From contig JAOWCC010000064.1 in the NCBI GenBank assembly GCA_030867875.1, forward strand, positions 34,246,802 through 34,310,801: a DNA stretch of 64,000 nucleotides, written 5' to 3'. Shown piece after piece: positions 36,701 through 46,935 of the stretch. The notes beneath the pieces are model-generated. The model was given only the letters and a program-made list of their open reading frames with translations, had not been told where the DNA came from and did not search any database. Position 1 is the first letter of the stretch. Every line of letters begins with the position of its first letter. Made by a program: the position numbers and the translations under genes. The DNA comes from Actinernus sp. WN-2022. Lineage: Eukaryota > Cnidaria > Anthozoa > Actiniaria > Actinernidae.

Positions 36701-39700
36701 TTGCATGCAACAGTTGCAAGTCAAAATTGAGGAAAACATGGTGGGTAAAATTGTTTTTGTGGGAGTAGAACTATGGAGATTAAAATAATTATATAATACG
36801 GTGAGAGACTTTATATTTGCTGTACAGGCTAGACACAGTTATTAACTGACTAACCTTGGGCCCATGTGGGATAGTAAAATTCGAAGCAAATAAAACAATA
36901 TGCAAAAATGGCTAACAAAATGTGTAAAGATATAGTTTCCAAGGAAGATGTTGAAAATCCTTTCAATCAGACTCTGAGGGGACTAGTCCCCTCTAACTGT
37001 TTGTAGTCAATTAACAGCAGCCAATCGAACAACGACTCCACACATACACAGTACCCACGTAACGTTCGGGATGGTAACTCAATCTGCGCGTGCGCGGCGC
37101 GAGCCCGAAACTGACACGTGTAGCTTCGATCGTGAAAAAAAATCCGAGCAGAAACCGAATGGAAGCTCTGTGTTGTTGTGAGAACAATGGCGTTATAAGT
37201 GCAGATCGCGCGGAACTACTTGAAATTGAGAGAAAGAGGGTTCCTAACGTGAAGATGAGAAGGATTTATGGTATTCAAAGCACGAGTATCCAATGCTAAT
37301 ATTAGTCTGAATACGGAGCTTCAAATTCCGGCGGAATTACAGAAAAAATCGAACTCTATTTTCGATGGCCGATGGCACATTTACTTGATTTTTCCAAGGT
37401 AATCGAATGGAGCTTCCCAATTCTACACGTTCTGTTGTTTCAACTTCTGTGGTCTACTTTTAATGGACTTTCTTTGGGAGTAGAGGTTTTTGATCATAAA
37501 AGTAGGACTTACGGTGACTTACATGGCCGTCCGCCATTTAACTGTACGACAGGAAGGACCGAAAAATGAGCGAAAAATGCAGGAAAGCGTTTATCCAGTG
37601 ACTATGGGAGCTTTTATTTGAGGTGAGTATTAAAATCGTTTTATATATATGTTGCTACGTGTATGAAATATCAATATGATAACTTGAAGGGTATAAAGTG
37701 ACTGCTCGTGCCGTGTGGTTCGTTCAGAGTGCGAATGTGTTATGCCTATTTACCGTCTAGTTTATCAGAATCAGATTTCCTTATTTTTACAAGTGAATGG
37801 ATAATCCAACATGAAAATTATAATGTACCAATATTGCCAAAAGAGATAAGAAGTTATTAATTGGGAAACGATTACAAGAGTTGTGTGTACATGACTGTGC
37901 TTAAGCTAGAAAAGTACTAAATTACAGCTATCAATTGCTTAATTAGCTTCTGACTGGAATGATACACTGCCATGGGATGGTGCTTTACAGTTCTCGATCT
38001 CCAGTATGTAATGCACTGACCCAGTCTTTGTTCAGCCAGTCTGGTGTTGAAGGTGCTATGTAGAAAAATGTAGAGATTCTACATGTAGGTATTCTACATG
38101 TAGGCCATCCCTGCTCCTCATTTCCGAAGTTACATTACTAGAAGACCACACTGTATGTTACAGGCCAATTTTGTTGATAAAAGGTCATTAGGGCATCAAT
38201 GTTACTCTCTGAAAGCAAATAAAACGCATGACTATAAAATTGCTTAAAGCACAAACATTTCAAAATTGAAATGCATGATTTCCTTATTTGAACTTACATG
38301 TAGCTCCAGAGACCCATGAAAGTCCAGTTCTCCAGACATAAGACAATATGCATTAATTTCCTAATAGTATTAAAAATGCATGAATGCTTATGTCGGTTAT
38401 TTCATGTTTTCCTGTTTCCGTGAATGATATAAATTTTGTAGTGAACCTTTTTGTGTTCATCGCTTAAAAAAGGTGTCTACAACAACTAGTTTGTTACCCT
38501 GCAGATGACTACATATATATATGTTACTATCATGATTGCATTTTTCCTATGTGATGAAAAACCATTCACTTTGTATTCATCTGCATTGTATGGTTAGTCA
38601 TATTTCAAGTATTACCTTTAGCTAGAGCACTCTGCATGTAGGTACTATTTACAGCATAAACTGCCTTGTTGTATTGGATCCGATACAACATAATATTAAC
38701 ATAGATTGACTCATAGTCTGCAAATTGAAGTTCACATAACAGCTAGTTTTCTGGGTTATACTTGAATACGTGTGTAAGTTAGGGAAGATCAGCCAATAAT
38801 TTATTTACTATACATGTTAATTACCTCACTAGGAGTTTAATTGTTAAAACATACAATGTATCTTTAGTTAGTGGTGTATTAATAAAATTCCTTGCCTTTC
38901 TAGATTGTCCAGGTGATGGAACACCCTTTCTGGCAAGTCTGTCACATAGACACATGATAATTATGCTAGTTGGAAAGTCTGCCTGGACAGTTGTTGGACC
39001 CTGATTCTGTAGGGAAACTCAAGATGACTCCTTCTGAGATGAGATCAACTTGTATCAATGTGCTAGCATACTTTTGCCACTTGTATTCTCCTTCCATTTG
39101 AATATTAAATGGGCCATACCATCTATGTAGCATTCACACTTTATTCAAAAATTATATAGTTAAAATTTGTATCTTACATGTAACTGGTAAAATATTATGT
39201 AATTATTGTTTAATCAACCGATCCACTGAAAACAATGTTTGCTATCAAAATAATGTTTGTTATGAGTATACCTAAATCAATTGCTGTAATTTCCTGGGCA
39301 CAGCCACCTTGGATCTTTTTACTTCACATGGTTGCCCCTGACTTGTTACACAACAAATGAGCTATTGTTTTCTGACAATTGGGGCAACTACATTTGTAAC
39401 AAGTTGTTTTTTGGAGGTACTGAAATGGGTTCCCAGTTGCCTTAATATTGAGTTTTTTTGGCAGATTGATATAATAAACAACTTATTAGTCAGCTACATG
39501 TAACTAATATTAAAGGGGCTATGTCATGGTACTGCGCATGTATCGAGTAATCGCTCGTTTAGTGGCTGTTAATTGGATACAAACAGTTAAACTTCCCTCC
39601 CTCAATGCTTGATTGAAAGGATTTTCAATATTTCCCCTGGAGACTGTTTATATACACTGTTTGTTAGTCATTTTTGCATATTTGCTTTCATTTTAAGCAT

Positions 39701-42251
39701 CTCACATGTCCGAGAGGTTCGTTAGTTCATATCAAAATCGGTAGAAATAGCTCTTTCTGGCCCGGAAAAATGAATGTAAAGTCTTATCGTGACACAGCCC
39801 CTTTAAGCTGTATTCTTATTTATATTTTCATTTTATTGGCCAAAATATGCAACTAATAACAATACACAGCCATATTAGGTAGTTAGCTGACTAATAACGA
39901 AAGTAAGCTAAGGTTTGACCTTTTTTATTTGTGATTATAAACTTGTATACTGAAGTCTATATGCTTGAGGATAAAACATGAATCAGGGTTGTTGCCAGAT
40001 CAGAGGGTAAAATGGGTGTGTGGGGATCAGTATGGGAGGCAGGACAGGAAGGAACTGCCCAACCCTCCTCCACTTCACTCTCATATCAGCTGGTCCCAAT
40101 TAAAGTTCCCATAACCCCATTTTAGTTTTATTTAATTTCTAAGGCTATATAAAAACTGTGGACAAATGAAAAAGACAGAAAATGAAATCAGTGAAATACC
40201 TGATTTTTAAATTGTGATTAATGTCCTGGGAAATAATTGTTTCATGGCTGTGCAGTTTGGAGTCCAGGTTGAGTGATGTAAGATGAGGCAGAAACTAAGC
40301 CATTGTTCACCAGCACTTGTTGTGGTTCCTATTATTATGGACTCCTGATCTTATGTAACACTAAATGCCATGATGTACTAAACCAAATAACAGTGTTTCT
40401 AATTTGTATACTGCTGCTCGGTTGGGAAAAGAGCCAGGTTGCTTTTCACCTTTTTTAACCAACTTGAACAGGTTGTAGACAATCAATGATTCACACAAAA
40501 ACAAAACATTTTTCATACAATTACTCTAAAGTTTCAGGACGAATTAAATTTAGTAAATTGGGGTTAGGGGTACCTTAAATTTAGCCACTGGATGTACTGG
40601 TTTACTTGAAAAACTGTTTTCAATCCCATTTGTTTTTGACTTTGTCTGACTTTATCTCCAAATATTTCCCTCATATTTCACATACTTCCCATTATTTTCT
40701 GTTTTTTCCTGACCTTACCCCAAAATCCTAGTGACAACTCTGCATGGTCACAAACTATTTGATAATGGAGAGGAATTAGGGAGAAAAAATATATTTTAAC
40801 CCAGCCAAAGTCAATTGGACTGAGGGTGCAAGGTTCTTGGATTAGGGGGTGGAATCATGCCAGGATATTTTTAAAATACAAGCACTCTAAAATGACATTT
40901 CATGTATTCCCTAGCCTGCTTGCCGGCTCTCCTGTAATTTTTTCGGTCGTTTCTTTTCGGATTGGGTCACCTGTGGCACGCGACTGCGTGCCACAGGTGA
41001 CCCAATCCGAAAAGAAACGACCGAAAAAATTACAGGAGAGCCGGCAAGCAGGCTATGTATTCCCAGACCACTTTGGAGCAAAGTTATAATATTTTAATAA
41101 CAAAACTACTCTACTATTGTCAGCAAATGATGTGATAAGGGAATGTTGATTTAATGTTAGGAGGTATTGAAGGGGGGCACTTAAATGTTTTTGGCAGTTA
41201 AAAGGGGGGTTACAAGGTTTTTCAATTAGATTCCCCCCTCCTATGATATTTTATGGTCTTCATGACACCCTCCCCCCTCATATTAAGTGAACATTCCCAA
41301 AGCAAGGCCGAGGCATGAGAAACATATGTCCGGTATGAGAACAAATGGTGAGGAATGACACTCATGCTGGACGAGGTAGACTTAGCTGTAGCTATAATGC
41401 CTAGTGTGGCTTATGCATCAATCAGCGGCTTCCCCCTGGGGTCGACCCCCGGGGACCCTGGGGGATTTGTCCAAATGCCCATTCAAACTTCATCTAATCC
41501 CCCTGGGTATGGGGCAGGAGAATTTTGACAAATCCCCTCCCTCTGGGGCACCGAAACATATAAACTAAACATACCTTTGCTGATAAATTCCTCTAGACAA
41601 TTTGCCAAGATGGCTTTTCTCTTCCCTCTGTCGGTGCTCCACGCGTTAAAAACTGGCATATTAAATTAAAAGGGCGCCAGTTCAAACCAAAGTCAAAGAC
41701 CTCGTGAGCGGAAATGGCACGAAGCTCGAAGAACATCCGGGAATAACGGATTGGGTAATCTGCTGACCTGATATTACAAATCCCCAGGGTCACTCACTTA
41801 TCAGCTTCACTTATCAGCTTATCACTTATCAGCTTCACTTATCAGCTTCAAGAAGCAACTCAAGACCTATCTGTCCGTCCCCTGGGTTAAACCACCAGTA
41901 GCAAAAGTGTTGTTTTCCCCCTCACCTTCGGGCAACATGGAGCTGACAAATCGTGACAAATGCCCCTGAGTTCCCGTGGGTTCCCCGGGGGTCGGACCCA
42001 GGGGGAAGCCGCTGATTGATGCATTATTTCTTGAAGGAACCAGAAAATTATGAGGTGCAAGGACTTGAAAGCCTTTTTGATTTATACTTTATTTTAAAAG
42101 AATACAGCCAGTTCTCAATATATGTTTTGATAGTCTTTCATTTCTCATAGTGCTGGAACAATCAGTGGCCCCCCTTCAAATCCACTTAACCTCCACTTAA
42201 CCTCCTCCTATACCCCCCCCCCCCCCCCCCTCCCCCTCCCCCCCCCCGCCA

Positions 42252-42321
<70 letters not shown>

Positions 42322-43459
42322 CCATCCCCCCAACTAGATAAAATAAATATCATCTCTTAGAATGTCTTGATCGATTGTCGTGTCGAGGGGATAGAGACAA
42401 ACAACGTACAGTCATTTCTTGGAGCCTGAGGGAGGTGTAGGAAGTACTCTACTTAAAATTAAGTCAATATTTCCGAAGAACAACGCTTCTCTTAGTCGCC
42501 AAGTGGCGAACCAGGATGAAATGGTCGGTAGGACAACAAGTTACGTAGAAGAATCACAAATAAAGTCCATTGTTCAATTGCCTGTTTATTCATTTCTACA
42601 GATACAACCTTTTCATAATATTAATGTAGTTTATAAAGAAAAAATCAGGCTTTTCGGTAATCCTGCTCGGAATTCCACCATGTAAATGCGTTTATTAGAA
42701 CAACTTTGCAAAGTAGCGGCTGTTTTACAAGCCAATTTTTTTGTTATTGTCATGCAATAGTAACGATATATTACCTCACCCGGCATCCTTACCTGCTTAA
42801 GAAACCAGTAATATAGAATATTCATTCATCCTAGACCAGTTAAAGGATCAAAATGGATTGTTTTTAGCGTTTTCCGTTCGACATGGCTGACCGAGAGATT
42901 AATTTTAATGGGTAAAACCGCTGGGATATCGCAGGCACTAACTTGAGCATGCGCAGATTGAGTTAGCAATATTTCCGGGTTTGAACGTTACGTGTACCAT
43001 GACATAGCCTCTTTAAAAGGATGAATGAAACTATATATATTTATTGACACTTATTTGCAATGAAGCTGTGCATCAAGTAAGTCTATACTAAACTATATAT
43101 ACTGTTAAGAGTTAAGACTAGATAACAAAAAGAATGTACAAATTTATCACATATAAAGCTGAATTATAAATTACCTAATTAGATAGCCTATAACTAGTAC
43201 CTTAAATATAGCACTAACAACATTTATATAAACTAAAACTAATATGGAATGGATAAAAAAATACAAGAATAAAACTGAACTATATTATTATGTATTATTA
43301 TGTATTATTATGTATTATTATTATTACATTATAAAAACATGACGCATCTTTTTTGTAGCTATGTTTCATGTTGATAAACATTATAATTGTTATGCTAATG
43401 TACCAACCATGATTTCAAAAGGCTTCTTTGTTCCAAGGAACCAATGACACTCCAGTTGG

Positions 43460-43490
<31 letters not shown>

Positions 43491-43682
43491 TAATAATAAT
43501 AATAATAATAATAGATAACATGCAGGAAACAATGCTATTGTTACTGTTTCTTGTTACTGTTTTAAAGTATGTTTACATTATTTTCGTTTCAGATTAATAA
43601 TATCTACCAAGTGGAAGGTGAAGAACCTGTCAAGTACTCACAAGAAGTGGCTTTTACTGTCGATAAATATGAAATTGTATAA
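18711..43682 (+). CDS. ARCN1: Coatomer subunit delta (delta-COP, archain), 12 exons
   Basis: Delta subunit of the COPI coat, which acts at Golgi membranes in retrograde transport and pairs with beta-COP in the adaptor-like subcomplex. Exons: 18711-18713, 19152-19191, 19990-20222, 24187-24366, 27664-27878, 29508-29596, 31783-31852, 33369-33534, 33821-33968, 34648-34756, 35824-36028, 43593-43682. Each internal junction has a GT donor and AG acceptor and the phases close exactly to 1,548 nt, giving 515 residues, close to the roughly 510 usual for the family. Residues 1 to about 140 are the longin-like domain (start [20 protein letters not shown]), about 153-255 a charged lysine/alanine-rich linker, and about 277-515 the mu-homology domain, ending DKYEIV. 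The ATG is split from the rest by an intron right after it. Intron 11 is 7.5 kb and full of repeats. No clear AATAAA was seen in the first few hundred bases after the stop. No frameshift or stop was seen, so the gene looks intact. Confidence 0.96.
19152..19191 (+). CDS. ARCN1: ARCN1 exon 2
   Basis: Forty bases encoding [13 protein letters not shown], the first strand of the longin-like domain. Acceptor ..CCAG, donor GTAAAT, exit phase 1. Confidence 0.93.
19990..20222 (+). CDS. ARCN1: ARCN1 exon 3
   Basis: Encodes [19 protein letters not shown] through LRLFSRV, the core of the longin-like domain. Donor GTAAGT, exit phase 0. The ATG at 19962 is in the intron and is not the real start. Confidence 0.95.
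20590..21335 (-). mobile_element. LINE remnant (CR1/L2-type RT C-terminus) in ARCN1 intron 3
   Basis: Minus-strand frame from about 21335 to 20776 reads [44 protein letters not shown] and [17 protein letters not shown], the thumb and C-terminal part of a CR1/L2-type reverse transcriptase. The catalytic core is missing (5' truncation). Confidence 0.82.
22040..23590. other. Intron 3 region with degenerate CTAATGGTTTA-type words
   Basis: 22040-22330 and 23430-23570 are rich in variants of TCTAACGGATGATC, CTAATGGTTTA and AACGGATGA on both strands. This looks like an old tandem or low-complexity repeat. The kilobase between shows no gene. No clear termini were found. Confidence 0.4.
24187..24366 (+). 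CDS. ARCN1: ARCN1 exon 4
   Basis: Sixty codons from [20 protein letters not shown] to EKVFQAVRQ, completing the longin-like domain. Acceptor TTACAG, donor GTATGA, phase 0 at both ends. Confidence 0.95.
24754..24788 (+). repeat. LINE-like 3' tail in ARCN1 intron 4
   Basis: GTAAAGCGCCATGAGACTAT then (TAT)n matches the 3' tail of the LINE at 7158-8563. Preceding sequence (24440-24750) shows no RT, so this may be a SINE or short fragment using the same tail. Confidence 0.6.
25710..26752. mobile_element. 1-kb MULE-like MITE in ARCN1 intron 4
   Basis: Inverted ends AATCTCGTACCCAGAT continue about 75 bp (CATGCTCGACGAAATAATAG, GGGCTCTGGAAGAATCC). The 10-bp direct repeat ATTCACTGCC is at 25700-25709 and 26753-26762. 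Interior open frames are short and unrecognised. Confidence 0.78.
27065..27615. mobile_element. Tc1/mariner-type MITE in ARCN1 intron 4
   Basis: Ends CAGTCCTACTAAAAAATGTT and, on the other side, GTTTTTGAGCGGGACTG, flanked by TA. Inverted halves are full of GCCACCAAA/GGTGGCTAGCCACC words. It ends just 48 bp before exon 5. Confidence 0.75.
27664..27878 (+). CDS. ARCN1: ARCN1 exon 5 (linker)
   Basis: Starts [20 protein letters not shown], a charged probable coiled coil, then a Gly/Phe patch (GFGGFGGG) and a Pro/Thr-rich end. Exit phase 2. The polypyrimidine tract before the acceptor is weak, so the exact 5' edge is a little less certain. Confidence 0.92.
29508..29596 (+). CDS. ARCN1: ARCN1 exon 6
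   Basis: Encodes [20 protein letters not shown] followed by RSEGT, a motif well conserved in delta-COP. Acceptor ATTACAG, donor GTACGT, exit phase 1. Confidence 0.94.
30045..30203. mobile_element. Short foldback in ARCN1 intron 6
   Basis: AAAGGGTGTGAGCATTT at 30050 and AAATGCTCACACCCTTTTC at 30180 form inverted ends of a ~155-bp element. Duplication not resolved. Confidence 0.55.
31055..31076. repeat. Solo terminus of the TTAA element family
   Basis: CCTGAAGGTATCCGGTAACC followed by TTAA is the same as the right end of the element at 45439-46935. No left partner was found nearby. Confidence 0.5.
31783..31852 (+). CDS. ARCN1: ARCN1 exon 7
   Basis: A short 70-base exon encoding [20 protein letters not shown] then NAS, the variable linker before the mu-homology domain. 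It is supported by matching phases (1 in, 2 out) more than by conservation. Confidence 0.85.
31900..32265. repeat. Degenerate AATAAGTGCCC repeat in ARCN1 intron 7
   Basis: Repeated CCAATAAGCACCC, CTAATAAGTGCCC and AAATAAGTGCCCCC words at 31908-31985 and 32188-32255, probably two ends of an old element. Confidence 0.45.
32315..32440 (+). mobile_element. tRNA-derived SINE head in ARCN1 intron 7
   Basis: GAGCTGGGTGGTCCAGCA resembles an A box region and GGTTCGAATCC (32373-32383) is a perfect B box. The body then runs into GGGTTTTCCTCCAGG, which is amplified downstream. Confidence 0.65.
32441..32820. repeat. 20-bp minisatellite, 19 copies
   Basis: CCTCCAGGTTCTCTGGTTTT repeated with exact 20-bp spacing. 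Variants cluster: TCTCC units at 32601-32661, GGTATT units near 32697-32757. Long open frames over it (140-203 codons, both strands) follow from the 60-base super-period and are not genes. Confidence 0.95.
32920..33268. repeat. ~168-bp tandem duplication
   Basis: 32920-33087 and 33099-33268 match at most positions, from GAGTTGTAWAACCCATAAGC to GCTTGTTAGCA. Lies between the minisatellite and ARCN1 exon 8. Confidence 0.85.
33369..33534 (+). CDS. ARCN1: ARCN1 exon 8
   Basis: Opens the mu-homology domain: [20 protein letters not shown], then a strand with [10 protein letters not shown]. Acceptor CTCTTCAG, donor GTACGT, exit phase 0. Confidence 0.95.
33821..33968 (+). CDS. ARCN1: ARCN1 exon 9
   Basis: Encodes [20 protein letters not shown] through [14 protein letters not shown], conserved delta-COP mu-homology sequence. 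Donor GTAGGT, exit phase 1. Confidence 0.95.
34128..34473. repeat. 40-bp minisatellite in ARCN1 intron 9 (~8.5 copies)
   Basis: Unit ACCTGTTTTAACAGG + ATAGAGATGTTACATGTAATTACAT-like. The first part is a palindrome around TTTTAA and the second holds TTACATGTAA, so each unit can form two small hairpins. Confidence 0.9.
34648..34756 (+). CDS. ARCN1: ARCN1 exon 10
   Basis: Encodes [20 protein letters not shown] through VVVITIPVP. The INCWPSE and NIEYEL motifs are diagnostic of delta-COP. Exit phase 2. Confidence 0.95.
34757..35823. other. ARCN1 intron 10, nothing recognised
   Basis: AT-rich intron with a G-rich patch at 35640-35720 (repeated TTCCATGGG). No exon or clear element. Confidence 0.4.
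35824..36028 (+). CDS. ARCN1: ARCN1 exon 11
   Basis: Encodes [20 protein letters not shown] through [20 protein letters not shown] to YCDIK. Acceptor ATTACAG, donor GTAGGG, exit phase 0. Confidence 0.95.
36060..36330. repeat. Degenerate tandem repeat at start of ARCN1 intron 11
   Basis: Repeated CTTACAACATGCT, ACACAAATTGCTTC and AATCAACCCTACAA blocks with irregular spacing of roughly 60 bp. Confidence 0.75.
36881..36985. repeat. Dispersed repeat, copy 1
   Basis: Aligns by eye to 47032-47134, sharing CCTTTCAATC, TTCCAAGGAA-like and GAGGGRACTAG segments. Both are probably pieces of one older element. Confidence 0.5.
37000..39509. other. ARCN1 intron 11, repeat-like DNA, no exon recognised
   Basis: 37058-37100 (ACGTAACGTTCGGGATGG, AACTCAATCTGCGC) is similar in reverse to 42945-43000. 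Open frames at 37090 and 37372 have no recognised motif. The rest is unremarkable AT-rich DNA. Confidence 0.35.
39514..39802. mobile_element. 289-bp piggyBac-like MITE in ARCN1 intron 11
   Basis: TTAA flanks (39510-39513, 39803-39806); ends AGGGGCTATGTCATGGTA and TATCGTGACACAGCCCCT. Confidence 0.7.
40912..41054. mobile_element. Perfect 143-bp foldback with 10-bp duplication
   Basis: Two 69-bp arms that appear to be exact reverse complements around loop GACT (40982-40985); outer ends AGCCTGCTTGCCGGC. ATGTATTCCC is repeated at 40902-40911 and 41055-41064. MULE-like by duplication length. Confidence 0.88.
41141..41299. mobile_element. Short foldback in ARCN1 intron 11
   Basis: GGGAATGTTGATTTAATGTT at the left and CATATTAAGTGAACATTCCC at the right are imperfect inverted ends with G/C-rich inner arms. 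Confidence 0.6.
41413..42024. mobile_element. ~610-bp foldback with ~70-bp arms
   Basis: Ends ATGCATCAATCAGCGGCTTC and its complement; arms include CCCCCGGGG. A small CTTATCAGCTTCA tandem is in the middle (41791-41850). A related terminus is at 15817-15854 in element B's core. Confidence 0.75.
42212..42335. repeat. Long poly-C tract
   Basis: About 100 cytosines broken only by TCCCCCT and two GCCAT interruptions. It may be a real homopolymer or an assembly or consensus artefact. Confidence 0.9.
43001..43018. repeat. Right terminus of the AGGGGCTATGTCA family
   Basis: CATGACATAGCCTCTTTAA matches the right end of the 39514-39802 MITE family including TTAA. Its left end was not identified. Confidence 0.5.
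43361..43512 (+). repeat. Dispersed repeat with (TAA)n tail, copy 1
   Basis: GTTTCATGTTGATAAACATT through CCAACCATGATTTC to GTTGGCACATTAATAATAA. Same sequence in reverse at 58814-58918. The microsatellite tail suggests a SINE or LINE 3' end. It stops 80 bp before ARCN1 exon 12. Confidence 0.7.
43593..43682 (+). CDS. ARCN1: ARCN1 exon 12 and stop
   Basis: Encodes [20 protein letters not shown] then FTVDKYEIV and TAA at 43680-43682. Acceptor CGTTTCAG. Confidence 0.95.
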   Translation: MNNIYQVEGEEPVKYSQEVAFTVDKYEIV

Positions 43683-44500
43683 GAATGAAAACCTTGTATA
43701 ACAACTACATGTATCATGAAGTGATAATCTTAAGCTCAGTTTATTGCAAGCCCCACAAACCCTGCCAGCACATGAAAACATTCACAGCATGACATAGGAA
43801 GGGATTACACTTGTTGTATCTCTCAAGGTGAATCATGTCACTTGAACACGGGGCATTTTAGAAAGAACATCCTTGTATGGTAGACCTGAGAAATATTGTA
43901 CACTGAAAACACAAAAACAGCAAGTGCTACACCAGCATTCATGTGAACAGTACACAAAACATTGTACTTTACATTGGTGCTTCATCTAGGGGTTTGTACA
44001 TTCAGCTTTTGATCCAAATATCCCAACATTGCAGCTGTACATTCAAATACGATTATTACCAGAGCAATGTTAAAAAGAAGAGGTTTTATTACCATCTGAT
44101 ACCGTTCATAACCATTAAGATACCAATAGGTGTAAATCAACTATTCTAGTCACAAAAAGCGGGATTTGGGGTCCCTGTGGCCCATGCTGACTCTATCACA
44201 GTCTACGTCCAAAGTTACAACACAGGTATTCCAACGTTTGCTTTTTATTTTTGTATGCGCGTTTCTAGATAAACATATCAGTTGCTTGTAAAAGGTTAAT
44301 GATGAGGGATGCATATAACTTGGTAGTTGTAATAATGGATGAACACTTGGATAATCAAGATCAATACAGCAATGACAAGAGTAGAGTAGTTTCTAATGAA
44401 GTATTAAAATATTTGTGTTCATTAAATTTTAAAATAGCCAAGAGTATGAAATCTAGTTGAATATCTACACCAGTAAATCGCTAATAGAAAAGGCAAAGCA
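43683..44500. other. ARCN1 3' UTR and flank
   Basis: No coding sequence. The 3' UTR probably occupies the first few hundred bases; no clear polyadenylation hexamer was found there. Confidence 0.4.
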
Positions 44501-44503
44501 ACC

Positions 44504-44640
44504 TGTAGCCTGTTGGCGGCTCTTTTGGGTAGTTTTTCCGTCCCCTTTTTGGAATTGGGATACCTGTGGCGTACGGTCAGCCACAGGTAGCCCAATCCGA
44601 ATAAATGAACTGGGGAAAAACCCAGAATAGCCGCTGGTAG
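44504..44640. mobile_element. Decayed foldback related to 40912-41054
   Basis: TAGCCTGTTGGCGGCTCTTT, GGATACCTGTGGCGTACG and CCACAGGTAGCCCAATCCGA match parts of the perfect foldback with many changes. Confidence 0.55.
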
Positions 44641-44814
44641 GGTAAGTCTGGTAAGGCTGACGTGGGAAAAAGTCCTTATCCGAGGAGATGCGAAGGTCTT
44701 GTAATTTGCAGTTTGAGCCGGAACGAGCTTGTCAGTGTTGGTTCGGCCTGGGCCTCCTCACAACAGACCGACGCTTAACCACAGCTATAGACCTTTCCCA
44801 ACGAGCTCCAAAGG

Positions 44815-45150
44815 AGAGGAATCGCTCACTTAATTTATTCATGAAATGACAATATAAACTAACTAAAACCCTACCCTGAAAAATATAAAAACCCTAACCG
44901 GTCAGTAAACAAGATCTTACCCACCTGGAGCTAGGGTTCTCAAGAAAAACTTCTCAAGAAAATGGTGAGGTAAAAATTTTTTGAGAGATTTTCTGGGACT
45001 CGAACCCCGCTGCCGCCTACTCGTAAGGCAAACGTCGCAATCACCACCTCTCTCAAATGCTGTCAAATTTGTACATTTTATAACCGCTGCTAATTTATGT
45101 TAGTTTGTATGGTCATTTCATGAATAAATTAAGTGAGCGATTCCTCTTTC
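44815..45150 (-). mobile_element. SINE-like unit between inverted ends
   Basis: GGAATCGCTCACTTAATTTA at 44818 and its complement at 45121-45145 enclose a minus-strand tRNA-like region (about 45055-44985) with a GGTTCGAGTCCC B box (at about 44997-45008). Confidence 0.5.
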
Positions 45151-45438
45151 CCATGCGTTGGCCATCTTGGAATAAACCTATTGTTAATGCTTCCCAGCCT
45201 CGGTCTCGAATGTGTCTAACCAAGGCTGGCCATAACACGCGAAATTCATTCTGGTTCTTTTTTCGAAAAGGCGAGAAATGAAACCGGTTCTGCGGCATTT
45301 GAAAACTAGAAACCAATTTGGTATTTCATAGTAAAAGGTTTGTAAGAAAACGATTTACCTTACCCTCCTAAGTAAAGAGCACTAGTTATTTTTCATGTTT
45401 TAATAGTACAATGATAAGACTCCATTTGTCTCAGTTAA

Positions 45439-46935
45439 GGTTACCGGATACCTTCAAAACGAAAAAGATTGGGTAAAAAAATTTCACACAGAAATGTAGT
45501 TTTAGTAGTAGTGTCTCGTATACCAAAAACTCCGTTCAAAAAAAAATTATATTGACGGAGAAATACCAAAAGAAAGTTTTCAACCGGAAGTAAAAGGTTC
45601 TTTTTGATTGACACCAGATCAATAAACACATGACAAGTGCTCACTCGCCCGTAACGACGGTATGGGAAATCATTTCATATACCAATGTTTACGTTTATTG
45701 AGAAAAGTTTTTCCACACACGATTCCACAATTCCATCGGATGTTGGCCTTATATCTTACAAAAAGCAAGCAGGATGCCCTAACCCTAAACCCTTAGCTTG
45801 AAAAACAAAGAAAAAAGCAAAGCAAAACGAGGCCAAACAATGGATACGACTACAATTACAAAGCCAAATAAGAGTCCTCGCAAAACCCGACAAGCGTTCG
45901 TATTTTCACTTTCAGTCAGTGCCGATTAGTCCACATCTGAACATAAAATAGAATTGATAAGAGCCAGCCGAGAGAATATTTGTTTCCAAGAAAGCTTAGA
46001 TGGAAACGTAGTTTGGCGGTGACCCTGAATCGGTTGAACCACGATCTCGCTATTATTGCCGTGCTGTTTCAGACGCCTGTAAATCGCTGTCTCCTCTACT
46101 AACTATGCTGGCATTCAAGGCGTCTCTATAGGTGTTCACCTTGGCTTTGCTCCTCGAGGTCTTTTTGTCTTTCCCATTTTTCTAGCCTGGGAAACCAGCT
46201 GACTCTTACCGCTACCATTTTTCAAGTCACACAAAAAAGAACAAACATCGGCGCGTTGCTTTGATCGGAAATCAACATTGGCGGGAAATCTTGACAGATA
46301 GTTGAACTGTGATGAGAAATGATTGGCCAAAAGCTTGCTAATTGTTGGAGAGGCGGGGCTTCAGATTCACGCACGACAGACGGGTATATTTTTTGAAGTG
46401 CTATTTTCTCGCTTTCGATTTTCAATCAAAATAGAGTTTTAAAAAAGCTCCCACTCAAGAGGAATTTATTCGATTTGTGCGAAATTTTCACAAAATGTAA
46501 ATTGATATCTCAGCTGCAAAACCGTGTCGGGGAATTGGGAAATTCTTAAAAGAGGGCTCTTGACGACGTTTCCCGCATATCTACTCGGATTATTTTTCGC
46601 CTTTTCACGGAAAGCATGATAACTTTTGAACTAAATCGAATTTTGAAATTCCCCGACACGGTTTTGTAATACGATTCCTCTGAAATGCGACAAAGCAAAC
46701 AGATTTTTAAACTTTAAAATATTTTCGGAGTCGGAACTTCTGAAAGCCATCTCACTAGATCGGAGAAACGGGATGGCGGAAAATTCGAGATTTTCAAAGA
46801 ACTCAAAACTTTTTATGTATTCTTGTAGCCAATTTTATAAGCTTTAAAATGATACATGGGTGATTTATCTACGATGTTTCCTCGAGGCGCTACATAATTT
46901 AGACTGGAAACGCACCCTGAAGGTATCCGGTAACC
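45439..46935. mobile_element. 1.5-kb TTAA-flanked element (piggyBac-like, non-autonomous)
   Basis: TTAA at 45435-45438 and 46936-46939; ends GGTTACCGGATACCTTC and GAAGGTATCCGGTAACC. An inner inverted pair around CCGTGTCGGGGAATT (46526, 46648). No transposase found. Confidence 0.7.
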
